A stretch of DNA of 64,000 nt from Methylobacterium sp. Leaf125 (GTDB lineage Bacteria > Pseudomonadota > Alphaproteobacteria > Rhizobiales > Beijerinckiaceae). The stretch spans positions 489,495 to 553,494 of the forward strand of contig NZ_LMNU01000001.1 in assembly GCF_001423085.1 (NCBI RefSeq), in the 5' to 3' direction. The notes under the pieces are model-generated. The model worked only from the letters and a program-made list of their open reading frames with translations, was not told where the DNA came from and ran no database searches. Positions 45,955 to 55,246 of the stretch are shown piece by piece. Numbering within the stretch: position 1 is the first letter of the stretch; every line of letters begins with the position of its first letter. The translations under genes were made by a program, and so were the position numbers.

Positions 45955-48501
45955 ATGGACCGCGATCCGATCGCCTTCACCTGGCGGACCGCGCGGCGGG
46001 AGCATGCCGCGGCGATCGGGCTGGCGCTCGGTCTCGGCGGACCCCTCGCGCTGCTCGCGCTCCTGTGCCTGCGGGATCTCGTCGGCGTGCAGGTGCACGA
46101 CACCGATCCCACGAGGCCGTTCCTGCGGATCGCCGCGGCCCTGCCCTGGCGTCCCGATGCCGAGGGGCCCTTCGTGGCCTTCGCCGGCTGGATCCTGCCA
46201 CACGGCGAACTCGTGCGCGCGGCCTTCCTCGGCCTCGCGGCGGCGGCCCTCGCCTCGGCCGGGCTCGGCTGGGCCGTGGCGCGCCTCTGCTTCCATGCCC
46301 AGACCCGGACGGTGGCGGCCCTGCAGGGTCGGGTCACCGAGGCGATCCTGCGCGCGCCGCCCGGCGCCCGCGACGAGGCCCGCGCCCTGGCCCAGGCCAT
46401 GGGAGACCTCCTCGCCCGCCTCGACACGCTGTTCGGCCTGGCGATCCTGGTGCCGGCGCTGGCGGTCGGCGGCACCGTCCTCGCCCTCGTCCTCGCCGGC
46501 CTCGCCGCGCCGCGCCTCGTGCCCACGGTCGCCGCCGGGCTCCTGGCCGCCGGCCTCGCCCGGGCGCTGATCCAGCGACGGATGCAGGATCGGGCCGCCC
46601 TGCGCCTCCGGGCCGGTGGCGCCGCCGGGCGGGCCCTGTCCGACCTGATCCGCCGCATGCCGGCGGTGCGGGCGCACGGGGCCGCGGCCTTCGAGCGAGG
46701 GCGTCTCGCGGCCAAGGGCGCCAGCACGCGCGACGCCCTCGCGGCCTCGGAATCCGCCCTGGCCTATGCCCGTGCGCCCTCCATGGCGCTGGCGATCCTG
46801 CTGCCCGCGATCGTCGTCGCGGTGGCGCTGTGGCGCGGCCATGACGGCACCACCGAGCCGGTGGAGCCCGGGGCGCTGCTGGCCGCCGCCGGTGGCTTCG
46901 CCCTCGCGGTGGTGGCCCTCACCGTGACCCTGCGGATGGCGAGCCTGCACCGCACCCTCGCCGGCCCGTTCCGCGACGTCGCCGTCGCGGTTCCGGCCCT
47001 GGAGGGCCGTGCCCCCGCCCGCCCCGGCACGGTGACGGCCCTGCCGGAGGCGGGCGCCCTGGTGGCGCAGGGGGTCGGAGCCTACGATCCCACCACCGGC
47101 GAGCGGCTGGCCGGCGTCGACGCCACCTTGCCGATGCCCGGCCACGTCGCCATCCTGGGCGAGCGCGGCAGCGGCAGCCGGGTGCTCGCCGCGATCCTGG
47201 CCGGGCAGCTCGAACCCTCCGCCGGCGCGGTCACCTATGGCGGCATCGACCTGCGGGCCTTCGAGCCGGAGGCGCGGGCCCGGCGCATCGCCCTGGCGGG
47301 GGCCGAGGCCATCCTCATCGAGGGATCCCTGCGCCAGAACATCCTCTACGGCGCCTCCGGGACGCCCGATCCCGACGACCTCATCGCCACCCTGCGGATC
47401 ACCGGCCTCGATGCCTTCGCGTATGCGCGCGGCCTGGAGGGCACGGTCGACCCGGCGGCCGAGCCCGAGATCGCCCGCGCCGTGGTGGCCGCCCGCCACG
47501 CGGTCCGCGAGGCGCTCGCCGCCGACAAGGCCGGCCGCCTGGTCGAGCCCTTCGATCCGGCCCGCTACAACCACCAGGCCACGGTGGGCGAGAACATCCT
47601 GTTCGGCGAGGCGGTGGGGCCGGCCTTCGCCCCCGACCACATCGCCGCGCACCCGTATCTCCGCGCCGTGCTGGAGGCGGAGGGCCTCAGCCGTCCCCTC
47701 ACGGAGATCGGGCTCCAGGTCGCCCGCAGCCTCGTCGAGATCTTCGCCGACCTGCCCGACGATCATCCCCTGTTCGAGACGTTCTCGCTGTTCCCGGCCG
47801 CCGAGCGGGGCTTCTTCGAGGATCTCGTCGGTCGCCAGCCCGAGGCCAAGGGCTGGCGCCGTGGTCCGGCCGGCCAGCGCGACCGCAAGCGCCTGATCGG
47901 CCTCGCCCTGCGCTACAGCGAGACGCGGCACCGCTTCGGCCTCATCGACGCCGCCTTCGAGGAGCGGCTGGTGGATGCCCGCCGCTCCTTCGCGCGCCTG
48001 ATGCCGGCCAACCTGCGGGGAACGGTCGAGTTCTACGATCCGGACCGGCTCACCGCCGCCGCGAGCCTGGAGGAGAACATCCTGTTCGGCCGTATCAACG
48101 GCGAGGAGGCCGGCGCCGAGGCGCGGGTGCGGGCCCTGGTGCGTCGGGTGCTCGCCGACGAGGGCCTGGAGCCGGCCGTCTACCGCCTCGGCCTCGCGAG
48201 CCGGGTCGAGCCCGGCCTCGCGGGGGGCGGATCCAGCCTCGGCGAGAACGCCATCGGCCCGCGCGAGCGCATCGCCATCGACCTCGCCCGCTGCCTCGTG
48301 CGCCGGCCGGACATCGTCGTCATCGCCATCGCCCTGGAGGACCGGAAGGGCGACGAGATCCGCGCGCGCCTCGCGGCCCTGCGGGCCGCCCGGGCCGGCT
48401 GCGGCCTCATCGTCTGCCTGCCCGATGCGGAGGTTCTGGCCGGGGTCGCGCCCTTCGACGCGGTGCTGCGCATCGAGCGCAACACGGTGCTGGCCGCCTG
48501 A
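45955..48501 (+). CDS. ABC-exporter-like protein with degenerate ATPase motifs
   Basis: 848-residue membrane protein resembling large ABC permease-ATPases of Rhizobiales. About six hydrophobic segments lie in residues 20-325. The ATPase region is clearly derived but broken: Walker A reads G402-ERGSGSR409 (no Lys, no Ser/Thr), the signature is AIGPRERIAIDLARC instead of LSGGQ, and Walker B is PDIVVIAIALE with no acidic pair. The Q-loop-like segment is found three times (QNILYG at 461, ENILFG at 546 and 707), as in relatives that carry a duplicated, extended nucleotide-binding region. It is long and open with normal codon use, so it is not a decaying pseudogene; a structural or regulatory role is more likely. 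ATG 45955 is used; a GTG five codons earlier is possible. Confidence 0.8.
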   Translation: MDRDPIAFTWRTARREHAAAIGLALGLGGPLALLALLCLRDLVGVQVHDTDPTRPFLRIAAALPWRPDAEGPFVAFAGWILPHGELVRAAFLGLAAAALASAGLGWAVARLCFHAQTRTVAALQGRVTEAILRAPPGARDEARALAQAMGDLLARLDTLFGLAILVPALAVGGTVLALVLAGLAAPRLVPTVAAGLLAAGLARALIQRRMQDRAALRLRAGGAAGRALSDLIRRMPAVRAHGAAAFERGRLAAKGASTRDALAASESALAYARAPSMALAILLPAIVVAVALWRGHDGTTEPVEPGALLAAAGGFALAVVALTVTLRMASLHRTLAGPFRDVAVAVPALEGRAPARPGTVTALPEAGALVAQGVGAYDPTTGERLAGVDATLPMPGHVAILGERGSGSRVLAAILAGQLEPSAGAVTYGGIDLRAFEPEARARRIALAGAEAILIEGSLRQNILYGASGTPDPDDLIATLRITGLDAFAYARGLEGTVDPAAEPEIARAVVAARHAVREALAADKAGRLVEPFDPARYNHQATVGENILFGEAVGPAFAPDHIAAHPYLRAVLEAEGLSRPLTEIGLQVARSLVEIFADLPDDHPLFETFSLFPAAERGFFEDLVGRQPEAKGWRRGPAGQRDRKRLIGLALRYSETRHRFGLIDAAFEERLVDARRSFARLMPANLRGTVEFYDPDRLTAAASLEENILFGRINGEEAGAEARVRALVRRVLADEGLEPAVYRLGLASRVEPGLAGGGSSLGENAIGPRERIAIDLARCLVRRPDIVVIAIALEDRKGDEIRARLAALRAARAGCGLIVCLPDAEVLAGVAPFDAVLRIERNTVLAA

Positions 48502-48641
48502 TCGCGGGTGAGAACCGGGCCTTCCCCGGCTTTCGTGGGCCTTCCCCTATTGCCGCCCCATTGGGATGCGATAGGCAGAGCGGTGTGCATCGTGCACGGG
48601 CGTCCGCCCGCCAGCGGACGGGTCGCTCTTCAGGACCCCGC

Positions 48642-49871
48642 ATGGTCTTCCTGTCCCGGGGTCCGCTCCGCCGCGCGGCGTCGGCCCTTCTCGCTCTCGC
48701 GACGCCGATCCTCGCCCTCGGCGCCGTGATCGCGGCGTCACCCGCCTCCGCCGAGCCGTCCAAGGCCTTCGCCCCGATTCCGGCCGCCACCCTGGCGCTG
48801 ATGCAGGCCCGCGGTACCACTGCGGCGGCCCCGGTGCTGTTCCGGGCCTACAAGAAGGAATCCGAGATCGAGGTCTGGAAGCGGGCCGGCACCGGCCGCT
48901 TCGTCCACGTGAAGACCTTCCCGATCTGCCGCTGGTCGGGCCAGCTCGGCCCCAAGCGCAAGAGCGGCGACCGCCAGACCCCCGAGGGGTTCTACACGGT
49001 GCCCCAGCGCCAGATGAACCCGAACTCGCGCTACTATCTCTCCTTCGACGTCGGCTACCCCAATGCCTATGACCGGGCCCACGGCTCCACCGGCTCGGCC
49101 GTGATGGTGCACGGGGTCTGCTCGTCGATGGGCTGCTTTGCCATGACGGACCAGGTGGTGGGCGAGATCTACGCCATCGCCCGGGAGGCCTTCGCCGGCG
49201 GACAATCCGCCTTCCAGTTCCAGTCTTTCCCGTTCCGGATGACGGCCGCGAACATGGCCCGGCACCGGACCGATGCGAACATGGATTTCTGGCGCCAGCT
49301 CAAGGAGGGCGCCGACCGGTTCGACGCCATCGGCGAAGAGCCGGCCGTCACCGTGGCCGGCGGTCGCTACGCCTTCGCGCCCGCGAAGGATCCGGTCAAG
49401 GAGGCCCAGGTCGTGGCCTATCACCGGGCCGAGGAGGCGCGCATCGCCACCCTGGTGGAGGAGGGGAGTGCGGCCGTGCGCACCACCTATTCCGACGGGG
49501 CGCAACATCCGTTCTGGGCGGCGCTCGCGGCCAGGGGGACCTCCCTCGGCGACGTGAGCCGGCCGGAAGCCCTCGCGTATGCGGGCCAGGAGGTGGTGGT
49601 CATCGCGGCCCGGCCGCGCCCGGTCCAGGTGGCCGAAGCGGTCTGGTCGCGCTGGGTCGCGCCGGACTCGCCGCTCTCGCGCACCCGGATGCCCGGCTTC
49701 GTGCCCGCCTATGAGCGCAAGGCCATGCTCTTCGCGCCCCTGGCCACGGCCGCTCCCGGGGCGGAGGCCTATCCCGTCGCCTGGCCGCGCCTGGTGCGCC
49801 TCAGCCTCTCGGGCCACCTGCCGGCGCCCGGTCCGACCCGGGGCGCCATCGACGTCCTGGCGCAGCGGTGA
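48642..49871 (+). CDS. L,D-transpeptidase family (YkuD/YafK-like) exported protein
   Basis: 409-residue exported protein with signal peptide at residues 1-38. Residues about 65-200 form the YkuD-type catalytic domain: VMVHGVCSSMGCFAMTD supplies His157 and the probable catalytic Cys165 in the SMGC context seen in the YafK/DpaA subgroup. That subgroup includes murein-processing enzymes that cleave or form the peptidoglycan-lipoprotein bond. The C-terminal 200 residues have no recognised domain. AGGA at 48632-48635 supports ATG 48642 over an earlier in-frame ATG at 48561 that would hide the signal peptide. Confidence 0.88.
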   Translation: MVFLSRGPLRRAASALLALATPILALGAVIAASPASAEPSKAFAPIPAATLALMQARGTTAAAPVLFRAYKKESEIEVWKRAGTGRFVHVKTFPICRWSGQLGPKRKSGDRQTPEGFYTVPQRQMNPNSRYYLSFDVGYPNAYDRAHGSTGSAVMVHGVCSSMGCFAMTDQVVGEIYAIAREAFAGGQSAFQFQSFPFRMTAANMARHRTDANMDFWRQLKEGADRFDAIGEEPAVTVAGGRYAFAPAKDPVKEAQVVAYHRAEEARIATLVEEGSAAVRTTYSDGAQHPFWAALAARGTSLGDVSRPEALAYAGQEVVVIAARPRPVQVAEAVWSRWVAPDSPLSRTRMPGFVPAYERKAMLFAPLATAAPGAEAYPVAWPRLVRLSLSGHLPAPGPTRGAIDVLAQR

Positions 49872-50102
49872 GCGGGCCGGTGGCCGGGTCGACACAGTTC
49901 GCCGGTGAAGTTCCGGGCCGACGGGCTCCTCACCCAGCCATGTGCGGGCTCGCACATCGGGGGGGCAGGCGGCTTACTACCTCAGAGCAGTTCCACTTCG
50001 ATCCCGGCACCCGCTTATCGCCGACCAGCGAGGATTGGATCGCGCCGGTGCGACGAAGGGCACCCGATCCGCGTTGGGATCGGGGCATATGGTAATCGAA
50101 CG

Positions 50103-51002
50103 ATGACCTTCTCCTCCCGTCCCTTCGCGGATGACGGCCTCACCCTGACCTTCTGGGGTGTACGCGGTTCGACGCCCGTCAGCGGCCCGGATTACATCGA
50201 GTTCGGCGGCAGCACGCCCTGTCTCGAGATCCGGTGCGGCGAGCGGCTGTTCCTGCTCGATGCGGGCTCGGGGCTGAACGCCTGCGGCCGCCATCACCGC
50301 GATGCGATGCCCAAGGAGATCGATCTCCTCTTCAGCCACCTGCACCTCGACCACACCGCCGGTCTGCCGTTCTTCAAGCCCGTCGTGCTCGACCCGGAGC
50401 GCACCCTCAACACCTATTGCGGCAATCTCGACGGAGAGAGCGCCGCCGTGGCCCTGGACCGGCTGTTCTCGCCGCCGCTGTTTCCCGTCACCCTCGACAT
50501 CATTCCCTGTCGGCTGGCCCATCACGGCTTCAAGGCCGGCGAGCGGCTGACCTTCCCGGACGGCGCCACCGTCGACACGATCCTGCTCAACCATCCGCAG
50601 GGCTCGGTGGGCTACCGCTTCGAGCATGCGGGCCGGCGGCTCTGCGTAATCAGCGACATCGAGCACAGCGATCCGTGGCCGGACACGGCCCTGATGGACT
50701 TCGTGCGCGACGCCGACCTCGTGGTCTATGACGGCATGTTCACCGAGGGCGAATACCCGGTCTGCCGGGGCTGGGGCCACTCGACCTGGCAGAAGGGCGT
50801 GGAACTGGCGCAGGCCGCCGGGGTGAAGGCCCTCGCCATCATCCATCTGCATCCCTGCCACACCGACGCGATGCTGCGCAGCGTCGAGGCCGACATGCAG
50901 GCGGCGATGCCCACCGCCTTCATCGCCCGCGAGCGCCAGACCGTGGCGGTGGGCGAGCCGGTGCGCAGCGCACCCACCCTGGCCCTGGCGCGCACCGCCT
51001 GA
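50103..51002 (+). CDS. MBL-fold metallo-hydrolase
   Basis: 299-residue metallo-beta-lactamase-fold enzyme with the zinc motif H79-L-H81-L-D83-H84 in FSHLHLDHTAGLPFF, and later metal ligands in ISDIEHSD and LHPCH. N-terminal WGVRGSTPVSGPDYIEFGG matches the group of PhnP/RNase-Z-like MBL proteins, some of which are phosphodiesterases or regulate c-di-nucleotide and RNA turnover. The substrate is not readable. The 231 bp upstream are non-coding as far as seen; ATG 50103 begins the conserved domain. Confidence 0.87.
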   Translation: MTFSSRPFADDGLTLTFWGVRGSTPVSGPDYIEFGGSTPCLEIRCGERLFLLDAGSGLNACGRHHRDAMPKEIDLLFSHLHLDHTAGLPFFKPVVLDPERTLNTYCGNLDGESAAVALDRLFSPPLFPVTLDIIPCRLAHHGFKAGERLTFPDGATVDTILLNHPQGSVGYRFEHAGRRLCVISDIEHSDPWPDTALMDFVRDADLVVYDGMFTEGEYPVCRGWGHSTWQKGVELAQAAGVKALAIIHLHPCHTDAMLRSVEADMQAAMPTAFIARERQTVAVGEPVRSAPTLALARTA

Positions 51003-51009
51003 GGCGCGC

Positions 51010-51039
51010 GGTCCCTCGCCCGGACGGGGAGGGACCTTT
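51010..51039. terminator. Bidirectional terminator between MBL and permease genes
   Basis: GGTCCCTC at 51010-51017 pairs with GAGGGACC at 51029-51036, followed by TTT, between two convergent genes. It can serve both directions but best fits the plus-strand MBL gene. Confidence 0.65.
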
Positions 51040-51047
51040 CGGCGCGA

Positions 51048-52520
51048 TCAGGCCGCTTCCTCGCGCCCGATGCGGCTGTGGCGCCGGCTCCAGCCGAAGT
51101 AGATCACCAGCCCGATGGCGAGCCAGACGACCAGCCGCAGCCAGGTCTCCCCGTCGAGGGACACCATCATGGCGAAGCAGCTGACGATGCCGAGGATCGG
51201 CACCAGCGGCACCAGCGGCGCGCGGTAGTCGCGGCGCGCGTCCGGCTGGGTTCGGCGCAGGATGATGACGCCGACGCAGACCAGGATGAAGGCCAGGAGC
51301 GTGCCGATACTGGTCATGTGGCCGAGTTCGGAAATCGGCAGGAATCCGGCGAAGGCGCTGGTGAACACCATGAAGAACAGGTTCGAGCGGTAGGGCGTCT
51401 TCCAGGTCGGGTGGATCTTGGAGAAGAAGCCCGGCAGCAGGCCGTCCTGGCTCATGGAGTAGAACACCCGGCTCTGGCCGAGCAGCAGCACCAGGATCAC
51501 GGTGGAGAAGCCCGCGATCACGCCGAGCGTCACGAGGCTGCGCAGCCATGGGAACGGCGTCTGGCCGATGGCGGTGTTCACCGGGGCGGCGTCGCCCTTC
51601 ATCTGGTCGTAATGCACGAGGCCGGTGAGCACGCCCGCGAAGGCGATGTAGATCACCGTGCAGATGGCGAGCGACCCGAGGATGCCGATCATCATGTTGC
51701 GCTGGGGGTTCTTGGCCTCCTGCGCCGCCGTCGAGACCGCGTCGAAGCCCACATAGGCGAAGAACACCACGCCGGCGCCCCGCATGATCCCGCTCCAGCC
51801 GTACTCGCCGAAGGTGCCGGTGTTCTCGGGGATGAACGGCACGTAGTTCTGCGCCTTGATGTAGAACAGGCCGACCCCGATCACGACCGCCACCACCGCG
51901 AGCTTGATCAGCACCACCACGGCGTTGACCCGGGCCGATTCCCGGATGCCGATCATCAGGAGCGCCGAGGCCGCCACGATGATGAAGATCGCCGGCAGGT
52001 TGACGAGGCCGTGCGCCAGGGTGCCGTCGGGAAGCGCATAGGTCTCGAACGGGGAGCGGATCAGGCTCGGGGGCAGGTTGATGCCCAGGGTGTCGTGCAG
52101 GAAGCGCGTGACGTAGCTCGACCAGCTCACCGAGACGGTGGCGGCGCCCACCGCGTATTCCAGCACGAGGTCCCAGCCGATGATCCAGGCCACGAACTCG
52201 CCCATGGTGGCGTAGGAATAGGTGTAGGCCGAGCCCGCCACCGGGATCATACCGGCGAGTTCGCTGTAGCACATGCCGGCGAAGGCGCAGCCGATGGCGG
52301 CGATGGCGAAGGAGATCACCACCGCCGGGCCGGCATACTCGGCCGCCGCGATGCCGGTGAGCGAGAACAGTCCGGCCCCGATCACCGCGCCGATGCCGAG
52401 GGCGATCAGGCTCCAGGGACCGAGGGTGCGGGCGAGCTTGTTCTCGCCGCCTTCCGCGTCGCGGTTCAGCCGGTCCAGCGATTTCGTGCGGGTGAGGTCG
52501 CCCGCGAAGCCTGCCGCCAT
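51048..52520 (-). CDS. APC-family amino acid permease (CAT type)
   Basis: 490-residue amino-acid/polyamine transporter with about twelve to fourteen membrane helices. The family start motif GIGAVIGAGLFSLTGIAAAEYAGP and the segment GVVFFAYVGFDAVSTAAQEAKNPQRN are diagnostic of cationic amino acid transporters (CAT/YfnA). It imports amino acids across the inner membrane, probably by proton exchange. It is convergent with the MBL gene. Confidence 0.93.
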   Translation of the reverse strand: MAAGFAGDLTRTKSLDRLNRDAEGGENKLARTLGPWSLIALGIGAVIGAGLFSLTGIAAAEYAGPAVVISFAIAAIGCAFAGMCYSELAGMIPVAGSAYTYSYATMGEFVAWIIGWDLVLEYAVGAATVSVSWSSYVTRFLHDTLGINLPPSLIRSPFETYALPDGTLAHGLVNLPAIFIIVAASALLMIGIRESARVNAVVVLIKLAVVAVVIGVGLFYIKAQNYVPFIPENTGTFGEYGWSGIMRGAGVVFFAYVGFDAVSTAAQEAKNPQRNMMIGILGSLAICTVIYIAFAGVLTGLVHYDQMKGDAAPVNTAIGQTPFPWLRSLVTLGVIAGFSTVILVLLLGQSRVFYSMSQDGLLPGFFSKIHPTWKTPYRSNLFFMVFTSAFAGFLPISELGHMTSIGTLLAFILVCVGVIILRRTQPDARRDYRAPLVPLVPILGIVSCFAMMVSLDGETWLRLVVWLAIGLVIYFGWSRRHSRIGREEAA

Positions 52521-52705
52521 GGGTGTGTCCTATCCTGGTTGGGAGCGAAGATCCGCGCGAGGCCGCGCCGATCGGGAATGCGATGATCGGGTGGGAACCG
52601 TCTTGCGCGAGGCCTCCGTATGCCCGACTTCTGCGATCTCGGCGCCTGCCCGCCTGAGTGGTATGCGCCCGGGTCCGCACCTGCAGATTTCGGGCCGGAC
52701 CCCCG

Positions 52706-53509
52706 TCACGGGCTCGCGGACATCGCCGCTGCCGCCGCGTCCGATCCGGCGATGAGCGGGCCGAGGATCGCCCGCGCCCGGTCGGTGATGGCCGGGCCGG
52801 CCGTCTCGGGCGTTCCGGCCGCGAACGGCGGCGCCGGGGCGTACTCGGCCACGAGCTGGCTCGTGCGGGCCGCATCCGCACCGGCGAGGCGCGCGGAGAG
52901 CGCCAGGGCGAAGTCGAGCCCCGCCGAGATGCCGGCCGCCGTCACGCGGTTGCGGTCGAAGACGACGCGCTCATTCACCGGGATGGCGCCGAGGCGCGGC
53001 AGCACCCGGTCCCGCACGCACCAGTGCGAGGTGGCGCGATAGCCCTGCAGGAGGCCGGCCGCCCCGAGGATCAGCGAGCCGGTGCAGACGCTGGTGATCC
53101 AGCCGGCCCGCGCCGCCCGGTCGCGCAGGAAGGCCAGGGTTTCGGGATCGCGCATCTGCGCGGGCGTGCCGTCGCCTCCCGGGACGAACAGCACGTCGAG
53201 GTCGCGCGGGCAGGTCTCGAAGCTGTCCCCGGCCAGGAGGGCCAGACCGGTATCCGACGCGACGGGGCCCGCCATGCGCGCCACGAGGTGCAGCCCGCCC
53301 CCGGCGATGCCGGCGAGGAAGGCCTGCGGGCCGACGAGATCGAGGGCGGTCATGCCCGGATAGAGCAGCATCGCGATGCGCAGCGTCGGGGCCTGCGCGG
53401 GCTCCGCATCGGACGCCCCGGCCGCGGACGCGCCGACGGCGGTCAGCGCGGCACCCGCGAGCCCGGCGACCGCGACCACGCGGCGGGTGGGACCGGGGGG
53501 CTGGCTCAC
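52706..53509 (-). CDS. Tat-exported DJ-1/PfpI family protein
   Basis: 267-residue class I glutamine-amidotransferase-fold protein of the isonitrile hydratase-like branch. The start is GTG at 53509 and its first four bases (GTGA) overlap the TGA stop of the preceding response regulator gene, implying translational coupling. The N-terminus PTRRVVAVAGLAGAAL has an RR followed by a hydrophobic run, fitting a Tat signal. The nucleophile is Cys142 in ITSVCTGSLILGAAG; YPGMTALDLVGPQ is the family N-terminal motif. No regulator domain is attached. Exported DJ-1 proteins are unusual; the substrate is unknown. It is the third gene of the ETR-like kinase operon. Confidence 0.86.
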   Translation of the reverse strand: MSQPPGPTRRVVAVAGLAGAALTAVGASAAGASDAEPAQAPTLRIAMLLYPGMTALDLVGPQAFLAGIAGGGLHLVARMAGPVASDTGLALLAGDSFETCPRDLDVLFVPGGDGTPAQMRDPETLAFLRDRAARAGWITSVCTGSLILGAAGLLQGYRATSHWCVRDRVLPRLGAIPVNERVVFDRNRVTAAGISAGLDFALALSARLAGADAARTSQLVAEYAPAPPFAAGTPETAGPAITDRARAILGPLIAGSDAAAAAMSASP

Positions 53510-53883
53510 GCGTTCGGCCTGACCTCGAAGGATTCGATGGCCTTGATCAGCGTCGCCGCCCGGTAGGGCTTGGTGAAGAACACGCTGCCCTCGATCAGGC
53601 GGGGCGGCGTCTGCGAGAATCCCGTCGCGTAGATGACCGGCAGGTCGGGACGCAGGGTCCGGGCGGCCTCGGCGAGCTGCCATCCGTCCATCAGGCCAGG
53701 CAGCCGGATATCGGTGAACAGGATGTCGACGGACGCTTCCACCTTGAGGATGTTCAGGGCGATCTCGGCGGTCGCCGCCTGGAAGACGGCGAAGCCGGCA
53801 TCCTCGAGATCGGCCGTGATGACTTCCAGCAGCAGAGACTCGTCCTCCACCATGAGGATTCGTGGTTTGGCCGAGCCGCTCAT
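53506..53883 (-). CDS. Single-domain response regulator
   Basis: 125-residue receiver domain with no output domain. Phosphoacceptor Asp is in ILFTDIRLPG; the acidic pair is in MVEDE and the conserved Lys in FFTKPYRA, so the receiver is complete. It lies 15 bp after the sensor kinase and overlaps the DJ-1/PfpI gene by four bases, so the three are one operon. Lacking output, it probably acts by protein-protein contact or as a phosphate sink or relay. Confidence 0.93.
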   Translation of the reverse strand: MSGSAKPRILMVEDESLLLEVITADLEDAGFAVFQAATAEIALNILKVEASVDILFTDIRLPGLMDGWQLAEAARTLRPDLPVIYATGFSQTPPRLIEGSVFFTKPYRAATLIKAIESFEVRPNA

Positions 53884-53898
53884 CGTCGTGGCGTTCCG

Positions 53899-55170
53899 TC
53901 AGGCGTAGCCCAGGCGTGGTGCGCGACCGAGTCGGGACGCCTCACCACTCGGATAAGGGGACGATAACTCGGTTCGATCGCGAGGCAAGTAGATCCAGAC
54001 TGTCGTGCCCCGGCCCGGTTCGCTTTGAATCTCGACATGCCCATCGGATTGCTTGGCAAAACCGAACACCTGGCTCAGGCCGAGGCCGGTGCCCTCACCC
54101 ACCGCCTTGGTGGTGAAGAACGGCTCGAAGGCACGGGCGAGCACCTCCGGGCTCATGCCCTGGCCGCGATCCGCGATCTCGATGGCCACGTGATCGAGGG
54201 GGCGCAGGGCGGGAATCTGCTCGGCCTCCGCTGCGGGAACGTTGCGCGTGCGGATCACCACGCGCCCGCCCGTCTCGGTCGCATCCCGGGCGTTCACCGC
54301 GAGGTTCAGCAGCGCGTTCTCCAACTGATTGGCGTCGACGCATACGGGCCAGACCTGGGGCGCGAGGGTCATCTCCGGGCCCTCCACCGCGCCGAGGGCT
54401 CCGCGCAGGAGTTCGGACAGGTCGCGGATCAGCCGGTTCGGGTCGACCCGCGCCGGCTGGAGGGGCTGGCGCCGGGCGAAGGCGAGCATCTTCTGCACCA
54501 GGGCCGCGGCGCGCTCGGCGCCCGTGAGTGCGCCGTTCAGGGAGCGGCGGGCCCCGCTCTCCGGAGGCAGGAAGCGCTCGATCCGGTCGAGGTTGCTGAT
54601 GACGACGCCGAGCAGGTTGTTGAAGTCGTGGGCGACGCCCCCCGTGAGGGCGCCGATGGCCTCCATCTTCTGGCTCTGGCGCAGCATCGCCTCGGCCCGG
54701 TCGCGCTCGGCATGAGCGTCCTGCAGGGCGGCCAGTGCCGCGTCGCGCTCGCCGATCCGCGCCAGCAGCTCGGCATTCGCCCTGCGCAACTGTTCGGGCG
54801 AGGGCAGGGCGAGGGCCCGCGGCAGCAGGACCCAGAGCAGGATCGCCGTCACGATCGAGGCGGCGGCCGTGACCGCCTTGATCGCGGCCTCGGCCGCGTA
54901 GTCCGGCACCCACAGGGTCCAGATGCCGAAGAGGTGGGTGGTGCCGCAGGCGAGGATGAACAGGGCGAAGGCCCAGAACATCCACCCGAAGGCGATGTCG
55001 CGCCGCCGGGTCACGAAGACCCCGAGCGCGACCGGGATGGTGAAGTAGGCGAAGGCGATGATCGCGTCCGAGACGACATGCGTCCAGATCAGCTCCGGGC
55101 GCCACAGCAGGCAGATCCCGTGCGGTGCCAGGCTGGTGCGGTCGAGGAAGCCGCTCAGGATCGTGAGCAT
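53899..55170 (-). CDS. Sensor histidine kinase with an ethylene-receptor-like N-terminus
   Basis: 423-residue membrane kinase. Residues 28-100 hold three membrane helices that match the ETR1 ethylene-binding domain: D35, Y42, I45, P46, I72, C75 and H79 correspond to ETR1 D25, Y32, I35, P36, I62, C65 and H69, all at exactly the same spacing (offset 10). C75 and H79 are the copper ligands. A coiled linker (residues 130-175) follows, then a HisKA-type H-box [12 protein letters not shown] and an HATPase with N-box [15 protein letters not shown] and G-box [12 protein letters not shown]. The receiver is supplied by the next gene. ATG 55170 starts the conserved domain. Related domains occur in cyanobacteria and soil proteobacteria, where ethylene binding has been shown for some. 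Confidence 0.9.
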   Translation of the reverse strand: MLTILSGFLDRTSLAPHGICLLWRPELIWTHVVSDAIIAFAYFTIPVALGVFVTRRRDIAFGWMFWAFALFILACGTTHLFGIWTLWVPDYAAEAAIKAVTAAASIVTAILLWVLLPRALALPSPEQLRRANAELLARIGERDAALAALQDAHAERDRAEAMLRQSQKMEAIGALTGGVAHDFNNLLGVVISNLDRIERFLPPESGARRSLNGALTGAERAAALVQKMLAFARRQPLQPARVDPNRLIRDLSELLRGALGAVEGPEMTLAPQVWPVCVDANQLENALLNLAVNARDATETGGRVVIRTRNVPAAEAEQIPALRPLDHVAIEIADRGQGMSPEVLARAFEPFFTTKAVGEGTGLGLSQVFGFAKQSDGHVEIQSEPGRGTTVWIYLPRDRTELSSPYPSGEASRLGRAPRLGYA

Positions 55171-55240
55171 GTCAGGTCTCGGAGGCTCCGGGTTCTGCCG
55201 CTTCCGACCGGGCAGGTTCGGTGGGCATGATCTGCGCCGG

Positions 55241-55246
55241 ATTATA
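55241..55246 (-). promoter_or_regulatory. Candidate -10 box of the ETR-like kinase operon
   Basis: A perfect TATAAT (minus strand; plus-strand ATTATA) lies about 71 bp upstream of the kinase start. No good -35 hexamer is seen at 16-18 bp, so it may need an activator. Confidence 0.45.
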
